From an uncultured Lachnospiraceae bacterium (GTDB lineage: Bacteria; Bacillota; Clostridia; Lachnospirales; Lachnospiraceae), in assembly GCA_947594855.1 (NCBI GenBank), contig CANQEL010000001.1, forward strand, positions 124,001-188,000: DNA of 64,000 nucleotides, read 5' to 3'. Both the position numbers and the translations under genes were made by a program. The notes below the pieces were generated by a model, which did not search any database, was not told the origin of the DNA, and worked only from the letters and a program-made list of their open reading frames with translations. Below, in pieces: positions 19,494 to 29,637 of this stretch (positions within the stretch are counted from its first letter, which is position 1; each line of letters begins with the position of its first letter).

Positions 19494-20101
19494 TCCTTTT
19501 TCCCTTCATAAAACATTTTATTATACAAATCATAACGTTTCTGTATATCAAAAAGTTCTTCTTTATCTTCTACGCTGTCACAAAACTTCTTAAAAAAACC
19601 ACATTGTGAAAACTCAGGACAGCCGCATCTGTACACGCAGTTTGGAACCATGACATCTGCTATCTGAGGCTCAACTTCAGCAATATGAAGTTTCAGGTCT
19701 TCCATGCATGACCTGGTTTCAGGGCTTGCCTGATAACACAGCCTGAATCTTGAAACATTAATCAGCGCCTGCGCATTAGCTTTGATATCCATATTTACCA
19801 AAGTGTCCTGGGGCTGTTTATTTCTGTCCTGCCCTGTCCTGTCACTTCTCTGGGTACTTACCCATTTATCCCAGCCAAGCCAGTGTCTTGCAAAATGTAC
19901 GCTTACCCATGAAAAGATTCCTTCCCATCTCCACTTGATAGAAAGGAGTCTTATCGGACTATGTTCTGAAATCAAAAGTTTTTTTCTGAAGCCTGCAGTA
20001 GCAGGGGCATCTGTCGCCTCTTTGTTAACCGTGTTCCTACATTCATTCTTGGCGTCAAGCCAGTCACAGTCAACTTTCTGTATTTTAGTATTAATATCCA
20101 T
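19490..20101 (-). CDS. ThyX-like protein (flavin-dependent thymidylate synthase homologue)
   Basis: A 203-residue protein with an N-terminal NECRNTV segment, SEHSPIR, and WVSVHFARHWLGWDKWVSTQRSDR, which resembles the RHRxxSxNxxSxR flavin/dUMP signature of ThyX but with the second Arg replaced (RHW). The C-terminus has a cysteine-rich CVYRCGCPEFSQCGFF not found in ordinary ThyX. Proteins of this kind are frequent in phages and clostridial genomes, where they are called ThyX-like. It starts 11 nt after the ftsZ stop, with no strong ribosome-binding site, so it is probably co-expressed with ftsZ. Whether it makes dTMP is doubtful given the altered motif. Confidence 0.65.
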   Translation of the reverse strand: MDINTKIQKVDCDWLDAKNECRNTVNKEATDAPATAGFRKKLLISEHSPIRLLSIKWRWEGIFSWVSVHFARHWLGWDKWVSTQRSDRTGQDRNKQPQDTLVNMDIKANAQALINVSRFRLCYQASPETRSCMEDLKLHIAEVEPQIADVMVPNCVYRCGCPEFSQCGFFKKFCDSVEDKEELFDIQKRYDLYNKMFYEGKKD

Positions 20102-20112
20102 AACTCAACAAC

Positions 20113-21300
20113 CTATTTACGGTTTTTCTGCAGAAAAACCGGTATTTTAATCTCTGAAGAGCCCTCATTCCTTGAGGGAACCGTACTCTGCGTAGTTTTA
20201 ATAGACCTTGGAATACTCTCAGGCTCTTTTACACTGCCTGTATTTTTTGACAGCTGCGATGAGAAAGGCGACTCCTTACCAAGAAATCCCGGCACTGCAG
20301 TTGTAGCCGTATTCTTAAACGAATTAAGTATTCCCCTTTCATTATTGGCGTTGGCCTCAAGACCTGTCGCAATAATGGTAATCATCACATAATCTGTAGC
20401 CGTATCATCATACTTGGCTCCAAAAATAATATTTGCACTGTCTCCTGCAAGTTCCTGAACGTATGAAGCAGCTTCATTTGCCTCAAGCAGATTAACATTT
20501 CCTGATACATTGATGATTACATGTGAAGCGCCCTCAATGGTCGTCTCAAGAAGCGGACTGTTAATTGCCTGCTTAACTGCATCAATACATTTATCATCAC
20601 CCTGTCCTTCGCCGATTCCGATATGGGCAATACCCTTATCTTTCATAACCGTCTGGACATCTGCAAAGTCAAGATTAATAAGCGCCGGAACGTTAATCAA
20701 ATCAGTAATTCCGCGGACACCCTGCTGCAGTACCTCGTCTGCCTTGCGGAGCGCTTCAGGCATTGTAGTGCGTCTGTCTACAATTTCAAGAAGTTTATCA
20801 TTAGGAATAACTATAAGCGTGTCGACACTTGTTTTTAATTTATTAATACCTGAAATGGCATTAGTCATTCTTACTTTACCTTCAAATTTGAAAGGTTTGG
20901 TTACTATACCAACAGTAAGGACACCCAGGCTCTTTGCAATCTCAGCAACAACAGGCGCCGCGCCTGTTCCTGTTCCGCCGCCCATTCCGCATGTTACAAA
21001 CACCATGTCCTTGCCTTTTATGTATTCTGTAAGCTCTTCCCTGTTTTCTTCAGCGGCTTTCTCGCCAATCTCCGGCTGCGCTCCCGCTCCCAATCCCTTA
21101 GTAAGCTTCTCACCAATCTGGATACAATAATTTGCTTTACAGCCTTTCAGATGCTGCTTATCGGTATTAACGCAGGCGAACTCAACACCCTTAATACCCT
21201 CTTCTATCATTCGGTTTACCGCATTATTACCGGCTCCACCAACTCCGATTACAAGAATCTTTGCAGCTGAATCAGTTTCATTAGACATTATCTCTAACAA
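20113..21300 (-). CDS. ftsZ: Cell division protein FtsZ
   Basis: The tubulin-like GTPase that forms the Z-ring. Visible are [10 protein letters not shown], the tubulin signature [17 protein letters not shown] and the C-terminal partner-binding peptide [12 protein letters not shown]. The frame stays open upstream to 21372, but GGAGGA (21312-21307) lies 6 nt before a TTG at 21300-21298, giving [15 protein letters not shown], the N-terminus usual for this family; the TTG start (395 aa) is preferred to the far upstream or the later ATG. Last gene of the division cluster proper. Confidence 0.96.
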   Translation of the reverse strand: MLEIMSNETDSAAKILVIGVGGAGNNAVNRMIEEGIKGVEFACVNTDKQHLKGCKANYCIQIGEKLTKGLGAGAQPEIGEKAAEENREELTEYIKGKDMVFVTCGMGGGTGTGAAPVVAEIAKSLGVLTVGIVTKPFKFEGKVRMTNAISGINKLKTSVDTLIVIPNDKLLEIVDRRTTMPEALRKADEVLQQGVRGITDLINVPALINLDFADVQTVMKDKGIAHIGIGEGQGDDKCIDAVKQAINSPLLETTIEGASHVIINVSGNVNLLEANEAASYVQELAGDSANIIFGAKYDDTATDYVMITIIATGLEANANNERGILNSFKNTATTAVPGFLGKESPFSSQLSKNTGSVKEPESIPRSIKTTQSTVPSRNEGSSEIKIPVFLQKNRK

Positions 21301-21403
21301 AATGCTTCCTCCTTCTTGCTTGTCCATTCTTATTTCTAATATATATTCTTTTATATAAATAATCAAGTCCAAAACAGTCGTTTATACTTTTTTTATTGTT
21401 TAT

Positions 21404-22111
21404 TTATTGTTTTAAGATTATTTTATCTCCTCTGGAGTAATTTTTCATGTCTATAGTGCCTGACAGTCCCTGCTTCTTTGCCTGTTTAAGCACATCCGAC
21501 ACTGACGCTATCTGCTGGTCGTACAATTGCCTGTTTCCAAGGAATACTTTTATATCCCCGCAATACAATGTAACCTCATTATTATTGTTAAAGGATATCT
21601 TTTCAATATACATTTTGTAGTGGTTAATAAGTTCAGATAAATCAAGTATGGCTTCAATCTGTCCTTCGTTTTCAACCTGTATTTTTTCGTTAAGCGTAAA
21701 ATTACTGAAAGCTACTCCTTCTATACATGGTATATTTTCTGACTGCTTGTCCGACGTTTCAAGTATCATTCCGTCTTTGTCAAAATATATATATTGTCCC
21801 ATATAATAAAAACATGCTATAAGCGATTTCTCATAAACCTGTATTTTAACCGTATTCCTGTCTACTATGTCAATATCGTGTTCACGTATAAACGGCATGT
21901 CCTTATATATACCAAGCCTGTTTTTCAGCCATATTACAAGAGTATTATCACCAAGAGGCCCATCGGTATAATATTCTCTTATAGCATTTTCATCACATTT
22001 TTCATTTCCGCTTACTATTACCTCATCAGCTTTAAAAATAATAATAACTGATACGGACAATATGACTGCCATAATAATAACTATTAATATTGCAATAACA
22101 TTTTTACGCAA
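21404..22111 (-). CDS. ftsQ: Cell division protein FtsQ/DivIB
   Basis: A 235-residue bitopic membrane protein: short basic N-terminus, one membrane helix (IAILIVIIMAVILSVSVIII), a POTRA domain (ADEVIVSGNEKCDENAI) and the beta domain of FtsQ. It bridges early and late division proteins outside the membrane. GGAGG (22127-22123) lies 11 nt before a TTG at 22111, giving MRKNVIAI; an in-frame TTG at 22129 overlaps the Shine-Dalgarno and is unlikely. The start overlaps the murA stop by 8 nt. Confidence 0.88.
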   Translation of the reverse strand: MRKNVIAILIVIIMAVILSVSVIIIFKADEVIVSGNEKCDENAIREYYTDGPLGDNTLVIWLKNRLGIYKDMPFIREHDIDIVDRNTVKIQVYEKSLIACFYYMGQYIYFDKDGMILETSDKQSENIPCIEGVAFSNFTLNEKIQVENEGQIEAILDLSELINHYKMYIEKISFNNNNEVTLYCGDIKVFLGNRQLYDQQIASVSDVLKQAKKQGLSGTIDMKNYSRGDKIILKQ

Positions 22112-23354
22112 GATATATATTACCTCCAAGCTCTGATAAATTATCCGCTATTCTCTCATAGCCTCTGCCGATATACCCCGGGTCAAGCACAGTGGTAGTT
22201 CCATCTGCTGCAAGACCTGCTATTATAAGCGCGGCACCTCCCCTCAAATCCTTTACGTCAAGCACTGCTCCTTTAAGGGATTTTACCCCTCTTATATATG
22301 CCCTGCTTTCTTTTGAATGGATATCTGCCCCCATTTTCAAAAGTTCCCCTATTATATGGTATCTTTTTTCAAAAATACTTTCTTCTATAACACTTATTCC
22401 GTCTCCCAGAGAAAGTACGCTCATAAGCTGCGACTGCATGTCTGTAGGGAAGCCGGGATAGGGTTCGGTTTTTACATAAGGAATACTCCTTATCTTTCCT
22501 CCTGAAATAATTCTTACATAATCATTTCCATATTTAAGTTTTATTCCCATTTTTTTGCACAATACACTTATTCCGGTCATTATGTCATCACGGTTTACAA
22601 TACAGCATATGTCACCGCCGGTTACTGCGGCTGCGTAAGCATATGTTCCCGCAACTATCCTGTCCGACATAACGGTGTATTGTACATCTCTTTTACTAAT
22701 ACCTTTATTTATAATAATAATTTTACTTCCTATGCCTGATATATCCGCTCCCATTATACAAAGCAGTCTGCAAAGTTCTATAATCTCAGGTTCCATTGCA
22801 GCATTAATTATTGTAGTCGGGCCACACGCCTTAACAGCCGCCAGAATAACATTTTCCGTAGCCCCCACGCTTGGAAACGGGAGCGCAACCGTACAGCCTG
22901 TCAGCTGCGTGCATGTACACAATATACCATTTTCAACATATCTGACTTCTGCCCCCATTTTTTCAAATGCGCTAAGATGATAATTTACCGGTCTTTCGCC
23001 TATCATACAGCCGCCCGGATAATTCATTGCTATACGCCCGCATCTGGCAAGCATCGCCCCCATAACAAGCATTGAACCGCGCACGCTTTTTACCATTTCT
23101 TCCGGTATTTCATCACAATAAACAGAAGCTGCATCTATTATTATGCTGTCTTTATCCTTATAAGCCTTACAGCCCAAATGCCTTATTATTTCAAGCATTT
23201 TATCTACATCGCTTATATCAGGGCAGCCGTCAAGCACAGTAATCCCCTCATTTAAAAGCGCTGCTGCAATAAGTGGAAGTACAGCATTTTTGGAGCCCTG
23301 TATAACCAGTTCCCCTTTTAAGGGCCATCCGCCTTCTATTACATAAGATTGCAT
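22104..23354 (-). CDS. murA: UDP-N-acetylglucosamine 1-carboxyvinyltransferase
   Basis: MurA transfers enolpyruvate from PEP to UDP-GlcNAc, the first committed step of peptidoglycan synthesis. The inside-out EPSP-synthase fold is recognisable: IQGSKNAVLPLIAAALL, the loop PGGCMIGERPVNYHL with the catalytic cysteine (fosfomycin target), and FPTDMQSQLMSV. ATG at 23354 gives MQSYVIEGG; a GTG three codons upstream (23363), 8 nt after AGG, is an alternative start, and no strong Shine-Dalgarno decides. It lies between ftsW and ftsQ, the place often held by murG. Confidence 0.94.
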   Translation of the reverse strand: MQSYVIEGGWPLKGELVIQGSKNAVLPLIAAALLNEGITVLDGCPDISDVDKMLEIIRHLGCKAYKDKDSIIIDAASVYCDEIPEEMVKSVRGSMLVMGAMLARCGRIAMNYPGGCMIGERPVNYHLSAFEKMGAEVRYVENGILCTCTQLTGCTVALPFPSVGATENVILAAVKACGPTTIINAAMEPEIIELCRLLCIMGADISGIGSKIIIINKGISKRDVQYTVMSDRIVAGTYAYAAAVTGGDICCIVNRDDIMTGISVLCKKMGIKLKYGNDYVRIISGGKIRSIPYVKTEPYPGFPTDMQSQLMSVLSLGDGISVIEESIFEKRYHIIGELLKMGADIHSKESRAYIRGVKSLKGAVLDVKDLRGGAALIIAGLAADGTTTVLDPGYIGRGYERIADNLSELGGNIYLA

Positions 23355-23414
23355 CAATACCACGCCATATACCTGACTTTAATATCAATATATGGCTATA
23401 ACTAATCCTATGTG

Positions 23415-24584
23415 TCAATAACCCTTTATCTGGTTAGATACACTGAGTACCATTCCCATTTCCGCAAGAAGTATAACTACCGAGGTTCCGCCATAACTTA
23501 TAAAAGGAAGCGGTATTCCTGTCGAAGGGATGGAATTGGTAACTACTGCAATATTTATTATTACCTGAACCGCTATATGCGCCAGTACACCTACGCACAA
23601 AAGCGAGCCGTACAAATCCGGGGCATTAATTGCAATAGTAAATATCCTCCATAAAAGCAGTATAAAAAGCAGTACTACTATTATGGCTCCACACAGTCCA
23701 AGTTCCTCACACACAATAGAAAAAATCATATCATTGTATGACTCAGGTATAAAACCGAGTTTCTGCATACTTTCTCCAAGTCCCGTTCCAAAAAGTCCTC
23801 CTGATGCAATGGCATACAGTCCCTGAAGTATCTGATATCCATACGGATGGGTTTCCACATTCAGCCAGATATCTATCCTCTGCATACGGAATGCATCTCC
23901 GAGTATAAGATACAGGCCTCCCAATACGGTGCCGGATATAAACGCCACAACATAAAACATTTTTTTCCGGCTTGCCACAAAACATATGCCCGTGGTTATA
24001 AGGAACAACACTATAGCTGTACTCATATTTTCTTTACCTACAAGCGCTATTGGAATTACCATAAAAATCATGACTTTTACATAACCTCTGTAGGTATCCA
24101 TCATTTTCGGCGCCAGATATATTACGTATGCGGTAAAGATTATAACTGCAACTTTTGTTATTTCGGATGGCTGGAGCTGAAGCGGTCCGATTTTAAGCCA
24201 TCTCTTGGCTCCATTCAAATCCACGCCGACAAACAATACAATAATCTGCAGCAGACACGCTACTATATACATAAAGGTTGCAGCCGTTATTCTTATAATT
24301 GGCAGTCTTTTTAACAGAAGCCTGTAATTTATCTTGGATATGGCAAGCATTGCAACAATACCTATGACTGCGCAGGCCGCCTGTCTTTTCAAAAAATAAG
24401 CTGCATCATTATTATACTTTGCAGCCGTCTGCGCAGTATAAGAGCTTGAACTGTATATCATAACAAGTCCAAAAGCAACTATGAACATTACAAGTATTAA
24501 AAGACTGTAGTCATAGTAATTATGCGATCTTAACTTTTCCTGTCTGCGCGCTCTCTTTGCGCGCTCAGTTACAGCTCTTGCCAT
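23415..24584 (-). CDS. ftsW: SEDS peptidoglycan glycosyltransferase FtsW
   Basis: A 389-residue polytopic SEDS protein (about ten membrane helices) that polymerises lipid II at the septum with a class B PBP. The loop HPYGYQILQGLYAIASGGLF and ESYNDMIFSIVCEELG, and the C-terminal STGIPLPFISYGGTS, are diagnostic. A basic N-terminal cytoplasmic tail (TERAKRARRQEK) precedes the first helix. GAGGAG precedes the ATG. It follows murD by 15 nt. Confidence 0.95.
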   Translation of the reverse strand: MARAVTERAKRARRQEKLRSHNYYDYSLLILVMFIVAFGLVMIYSSSSYTAQTAAKYNNDAAYFLKRQAACAVIGIVAMLAISKINYRLLLKRLPIIRITAATFMYIVACLLQIIVLFVGVDLNGAKRWLKIGPLQLQPSEITKVAVIIFTAYVIYLAPKMMDTYRGYVKVMIFMVIPIALVGKENMSTAIVLFLITTGICFVASRKKMFYVVAFISGTVLGGLYLILGDAFRMQRIDIWLNVETHPYGYQILQGLYAIASGGLFGTGLGESMQKLGFIPESYNDMIFSIVCEELGLCGAIIVVLLFILLLWRIFTIAINAPDLYGSLLCVGVLAHIAVQVIINIAVVTNSIPSTGIPLPFISYGGTSVVILLAEMGMVLSVSNQIKGY

Positions 24585-24599
24585 AATTTTCTCCTCTTA

Positions 24600-25946
24600 C
24601 TATAATTCCAAAACAAGTTTCTTAAATATATTTCCGCGTTCTTCATAGCTTTTAAACATATCCCAGCTTGCGCATGCCGGCGATAAAAGGACTGCATCTC
24701 CTTCTACTGCATTTTCACTGCAATATTTTACGGCTTCTTCAAAGGAATCTGCCTTTACATAATCCGTAAACCCTTTTCTGTCACAGGTTTCTGCAATTTT
24801 ATCTTTCGTTGCTCCAATAAGCACAAGCTGTTTTACCCTGCCATAAAAACATTCAACCCACTCTGAAAAATCAGCGTCTTTATCATAACCTCCCCCTATA
24901 AGGAATACAGGTCTTGTCATTGAGCATATCCCCTTAATCGCCGCATCAGTATTGGTTCCCTTTGAATCGTTATAATATATTACGCCATTTTTTTCACATA
25001 CATATTCAATTCTGTGCTCAACACTTTTAAATTCTTTTACTGCTTTTCTTATATCGTCTATGCCTACTCCCATAAGCCACGCCATCATAATAGCCGCCAT
25101 CACATTTTCATAATTATGCGTGCCTAAAAGAGACAATTCATCAATACTGCATATTACTGTTTCCTCGTTATTAAACTTCATACATATATATTTTCCGTCA
25201 CGGAGATATATGCCCTCCCTGAGGACACGGCTGCTGCTGAAAAATATTACTTTCGGTTTCAGCTCCCCCGACTTATTCCGAAGAATATCATCCTCATAAT
25301 TAAGTATTATATAATCCGTACTTTCCTGGTTTTCTGCTATACGTAACTTGGCATTAATATAATTTTCCATTGTATGGTGCCTGTTCAGATGGTCGGGAGT
25401 AATATTAAGCACTGCGCTGACATGGGGTTTGAAATGCTCTATTGTTTCAAGCTGGAAGCTGCTTACCTCAAGAACCGAATGTGAGCTTTCCTCCGACTCC
25501 GTTACCTGCTCCGTATACGGCTCTCCTATATTGCCCGCCACAATAACCTTATTACCGGTATATTTCATTATCTCGCCAACCAGGGCTGTGGTTGTAGTCT
25601 TTCCATTAGTTCCCGTGATTGCTGCAATATCTCCTTTTTCAGACATATATGCAAGTTCAATCTCACCTATAACCTTAATACCTTTATCCATACATCTCTG
25701 TACTACAGGGCTTTCAAGCGATATCCCCGGACTTACAACAGCTTCATATATATCATCAAATATGTCATCCGGAATATTTTTTGCGTAAAATACTACCTTC
25801 CCCTTAATTTCATCATAGGATGCATTTTCATTGTCATCATACAAAATAACCCGGGCATTATGAAAAAGCAAAAGTTTTGACGCGCTGATTCCGCTTTTTC
25901 CCGCTCCTATTACAAGCCATTTCCGGTCTTTGTACATACTTTCCAC
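24600..25946 (-). CDS. murD: UDP-N-acetylmuramoylalanine-D-glutamate ligase
   Basis: The Mur ligase that adds D-Glu to UDP-MurNAc-Ala. Visible: Rossmann-like N-terminus VIGAGKSGISASKLL, ATP-binding ITGTNGKTTTTALVGEI, central NITPDHLNRH, and C-terminal YYNDSKGTNTDAA and LLSPACASWDMF. The frame extends to 25970, but GGAGG lies 8 nt before a GTG at 25946 (VESMYKDRKW), which is the more likely start; an ATG three nt after GGAGG is too close. It follows the second PBP gene directly; mraY, usually upstream of murD, is absent. Confidence 0.94.
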   Translation of the reverse strand: MESMYKDRKWLVIGAGKSGISASKLLLFHNARVILYDDNENASYDEIKGKVVFYAKNIPDDIFDDIYEAVVSPGISLESPVVQRCMDKGIKVIGEIELAYMSEKGDIAAITGTNGKTTTTALVGEIMKYTGNKVIVAGNIGEPYTEQVTESEESSHSVLEVSSFQLETIEHFKPHVSAVLNITPDHLNRHHTMENYINAKLRIAENQESTDYIILNYEDDILRNKSGELKPKVIFFSSSRVLREGIYLRDGKYICMKFNNEETVICSIDELSLLGTHNYENVMAAIMMAWLMGVGIDDIRKAVKEFKSVEHRIEYVCEKNGVIYYNDSKGTNTDAAIKGICSMTRPVFLIGGGYDKDADFSEWVECFYGRVKQLVLIGATKDKIAETCDRKGFTDYVKADSFEEAVKYCSENAVEGDAVLLSPACASWDMFKSYEERGNIFKKLVLEL

Positions 25947-25966
25947 AATCATTTCCTCCATATAAA

Positions 25967-27718
25967 TCAATTCTTTTCTATTCCCCTGTAAGGAAGTATA
26001 TTGTCAAACAGTTCTGCTATTACCGGGGCCGCTATTGTTCCTCCATAATATATGCCCTGCGGTTCATCTATCATAACAAGAGCCATGACCTGCGGATTAT
26101 CGGCAGGAGCGAAACCCAGACATGAAGCAATATATTTATTATTCCTTCTTGGAAGTTTTTCTGAGGTTCCGGTCTTTGCAGCCACATGATATCCCTCAAT
26201 AAACGCTTTCTTTCCTGTGCCTTCTGAAACAACCGCTTCCAAAAGATATCTCATTGTTTTAGTTGTCTCTTCCGTCACTATATTATCATTATTATTCTTA
26301 TACTCTATTTTTCTTATATTAACTGCATCACTGTCTGTTATCCCTATACCAAAATGAGGCGTTATACTGTGTCCGCCATTAATTATTGACGATACCGACG
26401 TCATAAGCCTTAACGGAGTTATCTGAAATGACTGTCCAAAAGAAACCGTTGCAAGCTCCACTGCGCCCACATTTTCTTTTTTATGCATAATGGTAGCCGC
26501 TTCACCCGGAAGGTCAACACCCGTCTTTTTTAACACTTCAAACCGGTTAAGGTACTTATAAAAATTATCTACGCCAAGGCGCAGGCCTACGGTTATAAAT
26601 ACCGGGTTACACGAATTCATTATTCCCTGGACAAAATTCTCTCCTCCATGGCCTCCTGCCTTATGGCATCTTATTTTTCTATCCTCTACCGTTATATATC
26701 CTGGGCAGCTGAAAGTATCATTAAGGCTTACAACACCCTCTTCCAAAGCCGCCGCCGACGTAATTATTTTAAAGGTTGAACCCGGTTCATAAGTATCGCT
26801 TATACATGGATTTCTCCACATATTGTTAAGCAGCTTCATACCTTCTGCAGACGATGCGTCTATGTCCTGCCCTGTATTTAACTTAAATGGGTTATTCAAA
26901 TCAAATTCAGGAACACTTACCATTGCATATATTTCTCCATTAGCCGGATTCATCATTATTATACTTACCGATTTTGCTGATTTCTGCTCCATTATTTTAA
27001 GAGCAGCCTGTTCAGCATACTGCTGTATATTAACATCCAGAGACAATATAATGCTGCTGCCGGGAACCGGCTCGAGCCTGTCTTCAGCCGCATTTTCAAT
27101 TTCTATTCCTCCGGCGGTAGTAAGCGTAAGAATCGCGCCATCGGTTCCCTGAAGATAGGAATCATATGTAACCTCCAGGCCTATAATGCCCTGATTATCG
27201 GCTCCGGTAAAACCTATAACATGCGAAGCAAGCGAAGAATAAGGATAATACCTTTTGTAATCTTCGTCAACCATAACTCCTGTAAGATTATATTCCCTTA
27301 TTTTATCTGATATTTCTTTTGAAACATTTGACTTTATTTTTTCGCGCGAAGATACTTTTTCTACTTTTTTTCTTACTTCTGCTTCATCTATTCCAAGTTC
27401 AGACGACAGTATACTTATTACTCTTTCAGGCTCTTTTACCTGACTGTGGATTACCGATATTGTGGAAACTGACACATTTCCGGCAATTACTGTTCCATTC
27501 CTGTCATAAAGTACTCCTCTTTTTGCTTTTATGGCACGTTCCCTTTCATGAAGTTTTTCTGCCATTACTCCATAATGGTCTGCCTTATAAAGCATAATAT
27601 ACGCAAGCCTGCCACACAGAAACACCGAGCTAACCAGTATTATTACTATAATAAACATTGCTCCCTGCCTGTGGTATGTCTTAACATTTCTGTCCCTTGA
27701 ATGACTAACAGCCAACAT
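25967..27718 (-). CDS. Class B penicillin-binding protein (SpoVD/FtsI type), second of two
   Basis: A 583-residue transpeptidase with one N-terminal membrane helix, a pedestal domain and a transpeptidase domain. The three active-site motifs are in order: STFK (EPGSTFKIITSA), SCN (MNSCNPVFI) and KTG (AAKTGTSEKLP). It ends soon after the transpeptidase domain with no PASTA repeats. The neighbouring paralogue (27776-29608) has the same layout; one of the pair is expected to work with FtsW in septation and the other perhaps in sporulation or a stress role, but the sequence does not say which. Confidence 0.92.
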   Translation of the reverse strand: MLAVSHSRDRNVKTYHRQGAMFIIVIILVSSVFLCGRLAYIMLYKADHYGVMAEKLHERERAIKAKRGVLYDRNGTVIAGNVSVSTISVIHSQVKEPERVISILSSELGIDEAEVRKKVEKVSSREKIKSNVSKEISDKIREYNLTGVMVDEDYKRYYPYSSLASHVIGFTGADNQGIIGLEVTYDSYLQGTDGAILTLTTAGGIEIENAAEDRLEPVPGSSIILSLDVNIQQYAEQAALKIMEQKSAKSVSIIMMNPANGEIYAMVSVPEFDLNNPFKLNTGQDIDASSAEGMKLLNNMWRNPCISDTYEPGSTFKIITSAAALEEGVVSLNDTFSCPGYITVEDRKIRCHKAGGHGGENFVQGIMNSCNPVFITVGLRLGVDNFYKYLNRFEVLKKTGVDLPGEAATIMHKKENVGAVELATVSFGQSFQITPLRLMTSVSSIINGGHSITPHFGIGITDSDAVNIRKIEYKNNNDNIVTEETTKTMRYLLEAVVSEGTGKKAFIEGYHVAAKTGTSEKLPRRNNKYIASCLGFAPADNPQVMALVMIDEPQGIYYGGTIAAPVIAELFDNILPYRGIEKN

Positions 27719-27775
27719 TGTTTATTGTTTCACCAAAAAATATTGTCATTTAATTGTATTAAGCTGCAGCAAGTC

Positions 27776-29608
27776 TTATTCTGTACTTTTTTTATCTCCG
27801 TATACTCCAAGGAAAGGAAGTACTTTTTTCAGTATTTTGGATGCAAACTGCGTCGCATATGTAGAATGGGCCTGGTCATCAACAGCAGGCTGGTCAATAA
27901 GCACATATATTGCAATCTGCGGATTATCCGTAGGAGCAAAGCCTATAAATGAAACTATGTAGTTTCCTTCCTGGTCTGCGCCATGCTTTTCGGCTGTACC
28001 TGTCTTTCCGCCTATATCATATCCCGGCACCTGCGCAGGTACGGCTGTACCTGATTTTACGGTTTCTTTAAGATAATCTCTTATAAGGCTGCTTGTATGC
28101 TCTGTTATCGTCTGTTTTACAAGCTCGCCTTCAACACTTTTTACAACCGCATTCTGCTCATTTATTATTTCCTTTACAACGTGCGGAGCATAATATTTTC
28201 CGCCGTTAATAAGCGAACAGAACGCTGAAAGCATCTGTACCATTGTTACATTCTGTGTCTGTCCGAAACTGCTTGTTGCAATCTCAACTGTATTAAGCTC
28301 GCTTTCAGGATGAATTATTCCTTTCTCTTCCCTGTTTAAATCTATGCCTGTACGGTTTCCAAAACCATATATATTCATATATCTGTAAAACTGTTTCCTG
28401 CCAAGTCCCGCGGCAACCTGCATAACTCCAAGGTTACATGATTCTGTAAGTATTGTTTTTGGTGTTACCGCCCCGTGTACTATACGATTGGCACAGCCTA
28501 TCTCATATTCCCCTACCTGCATCTTACCATTACAGGTATATGTAGTATTCGGATTGGTCGTTGCCTCGTCAAGAGCCGCCGCAACTATAAATGGCTTAAA
28601 AGTTGAACCCGGCTCATATGTATGGCTTATACTGAAAGTTCTCCACAGTTCATTATATGCAGTTGCCTTTTCCGAATCGCTCATCTTCTCTATTTCACTT
28701 TCAGTAAACATTGACGACAGATTCCTCGGATTATTAAGGTCATACTGCGTATCTGATGCCATTGCAAGAATTTCACCATTATTGGGGTCCATAATCATAA
28801 CCGCGATATTCTCAGCGCCCATATCAGTCATTAGTTTATTTATCTGTTTTTCAACAATTCTCTGAACATTTGCATCTATTGTAGACACAATATTATCGCC
28901 GTCTACTGCAGGCATTATCGTTCTCTGCAGATTAAGCTCTGCATCAAAATATCCATATTCCCTTCCGTAACTTCCGGTAAGTTCTGAATTATAATACTCC
29001 TCTATTCCGTTATTTCCCTGTTCACCATCTACAAACCCGATAACATTGCAGGCAGTTGCCCCAAGAGGATATTGTCTTGCATATCTCTCTTCGAGCCATG
29101 CTCCCACAACAACCGGTAAGCTGTCGTCTTTGCGGGCCGCCTCTTTTGCCGCTTCCCTTGCTTCCTCAAAACTGCTTATTTCATCTGAGGTCATTCCTTT
29201 TTTATCAGCTATTACATAATATTGTGAATCCGGCTTTGAATTAATAACCTGTTCAAGTTCGGTACGGTCAATTCCGAAGCAGGAAACCAGTGTCTGAATG
29301 GAAAATTCCCTGTTATCCTCGTCTTCAAGAAGAGTTTTTGGAGATATTACAAGATCATAGACTTTTACGCTGATTGCCATTACGGTACCATTTCTGTCCC
29401 GTATTTCTCCTCTTTTATACAAAAGATTACTGCTTACATAAGTCTGCTGGGATAAAACTTTTTTGGTATATTTATCACTATCAGTTTCTATAATATAGAA
29501 TACTCTAAACAAAAGACCTATGAAAATAACAACTACTGCAAACATTACAGCTATAAGGGTCTTTTTCATTTTCAAACTGAACTTTTTGACCGGTCTTTTT
29601 CTTCTCAT
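27776..29608 (-). CDS. ftsI: Class B penicillin-binding protein (FtsI/SpoVD type), first of two
   Basis: A 610-residue bitopic transpeptidase immediately after ftsL, the canonical place of the septal PBP. Active-site motifs STFKP, SCN (TESCNLGVMQVA) and KTGT are present; the N-terminus MRRKRPVKKFSLKMKK is followed by one membrane helix. The C-terminus ends at the transpeptidase domain without PASTA repeats. A frame opens two codons earlier at a TTG (29614), but AAGGTGAG lies 6 nt before the ATG at 29608. Cross-links peptidoglycan at the division site with FtsW as the presumed polymerase. Confidence 0.88.
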   Translation of the reverse strand: MRRKRPVKKFSLKMKKTLIAVMFAVVVIFIGLLFRVFYIIETDSDKYTKKVLSQQTYVSSNLLYKRGEIRDRNGTVMAISVKVYDLVISPKTLLEDEDNREFSIQTLVSCFGIDRTELEQVINSKPDSQYYVIADKKGMTSDEISSFEEAREAAKEAARKDDSLPVVVGAWLEERYARQYPLGATACNVIGFVDGEQGNNGIEEYYNSELTGSYGREYGYFDAELNLQRTIMPAVDGDNIVSTIDANVQRIVEKQINKLMTDMGAENIAVMIMDPNNGEILAMASDTQYDLNNPRNLSSMFTESEIEKMSDSEKATAYNELWRTFSISHTYEPGSTFKPFIVAAALDEATTNPNTTYTCNGKMQVGEYEIGCANRIVHGAVTPKTILTESCNLGVMQVAAGLGRKQFYRYMNIYGFGNRTGIDLNREEKGIIHPESELNTVEIATSSFGQTQNVTMVQMLSAFCSLINGGKYYAPHVVKEIINEQNAVVKSVEGELVKQTITEHTSSLIRDYLKETVKSGTAVPAQVPGYDIGGKTGTAEKHGADQEGNYIVSFIGFAPTDNPQIAIYVLIDQPAVDDQAHSTYATQFASKILKKVLPFLGVYGDKKSTE

Positions 29609-29637
29609 TCCCAACTCACCTTTTTAATTAACCTGTT

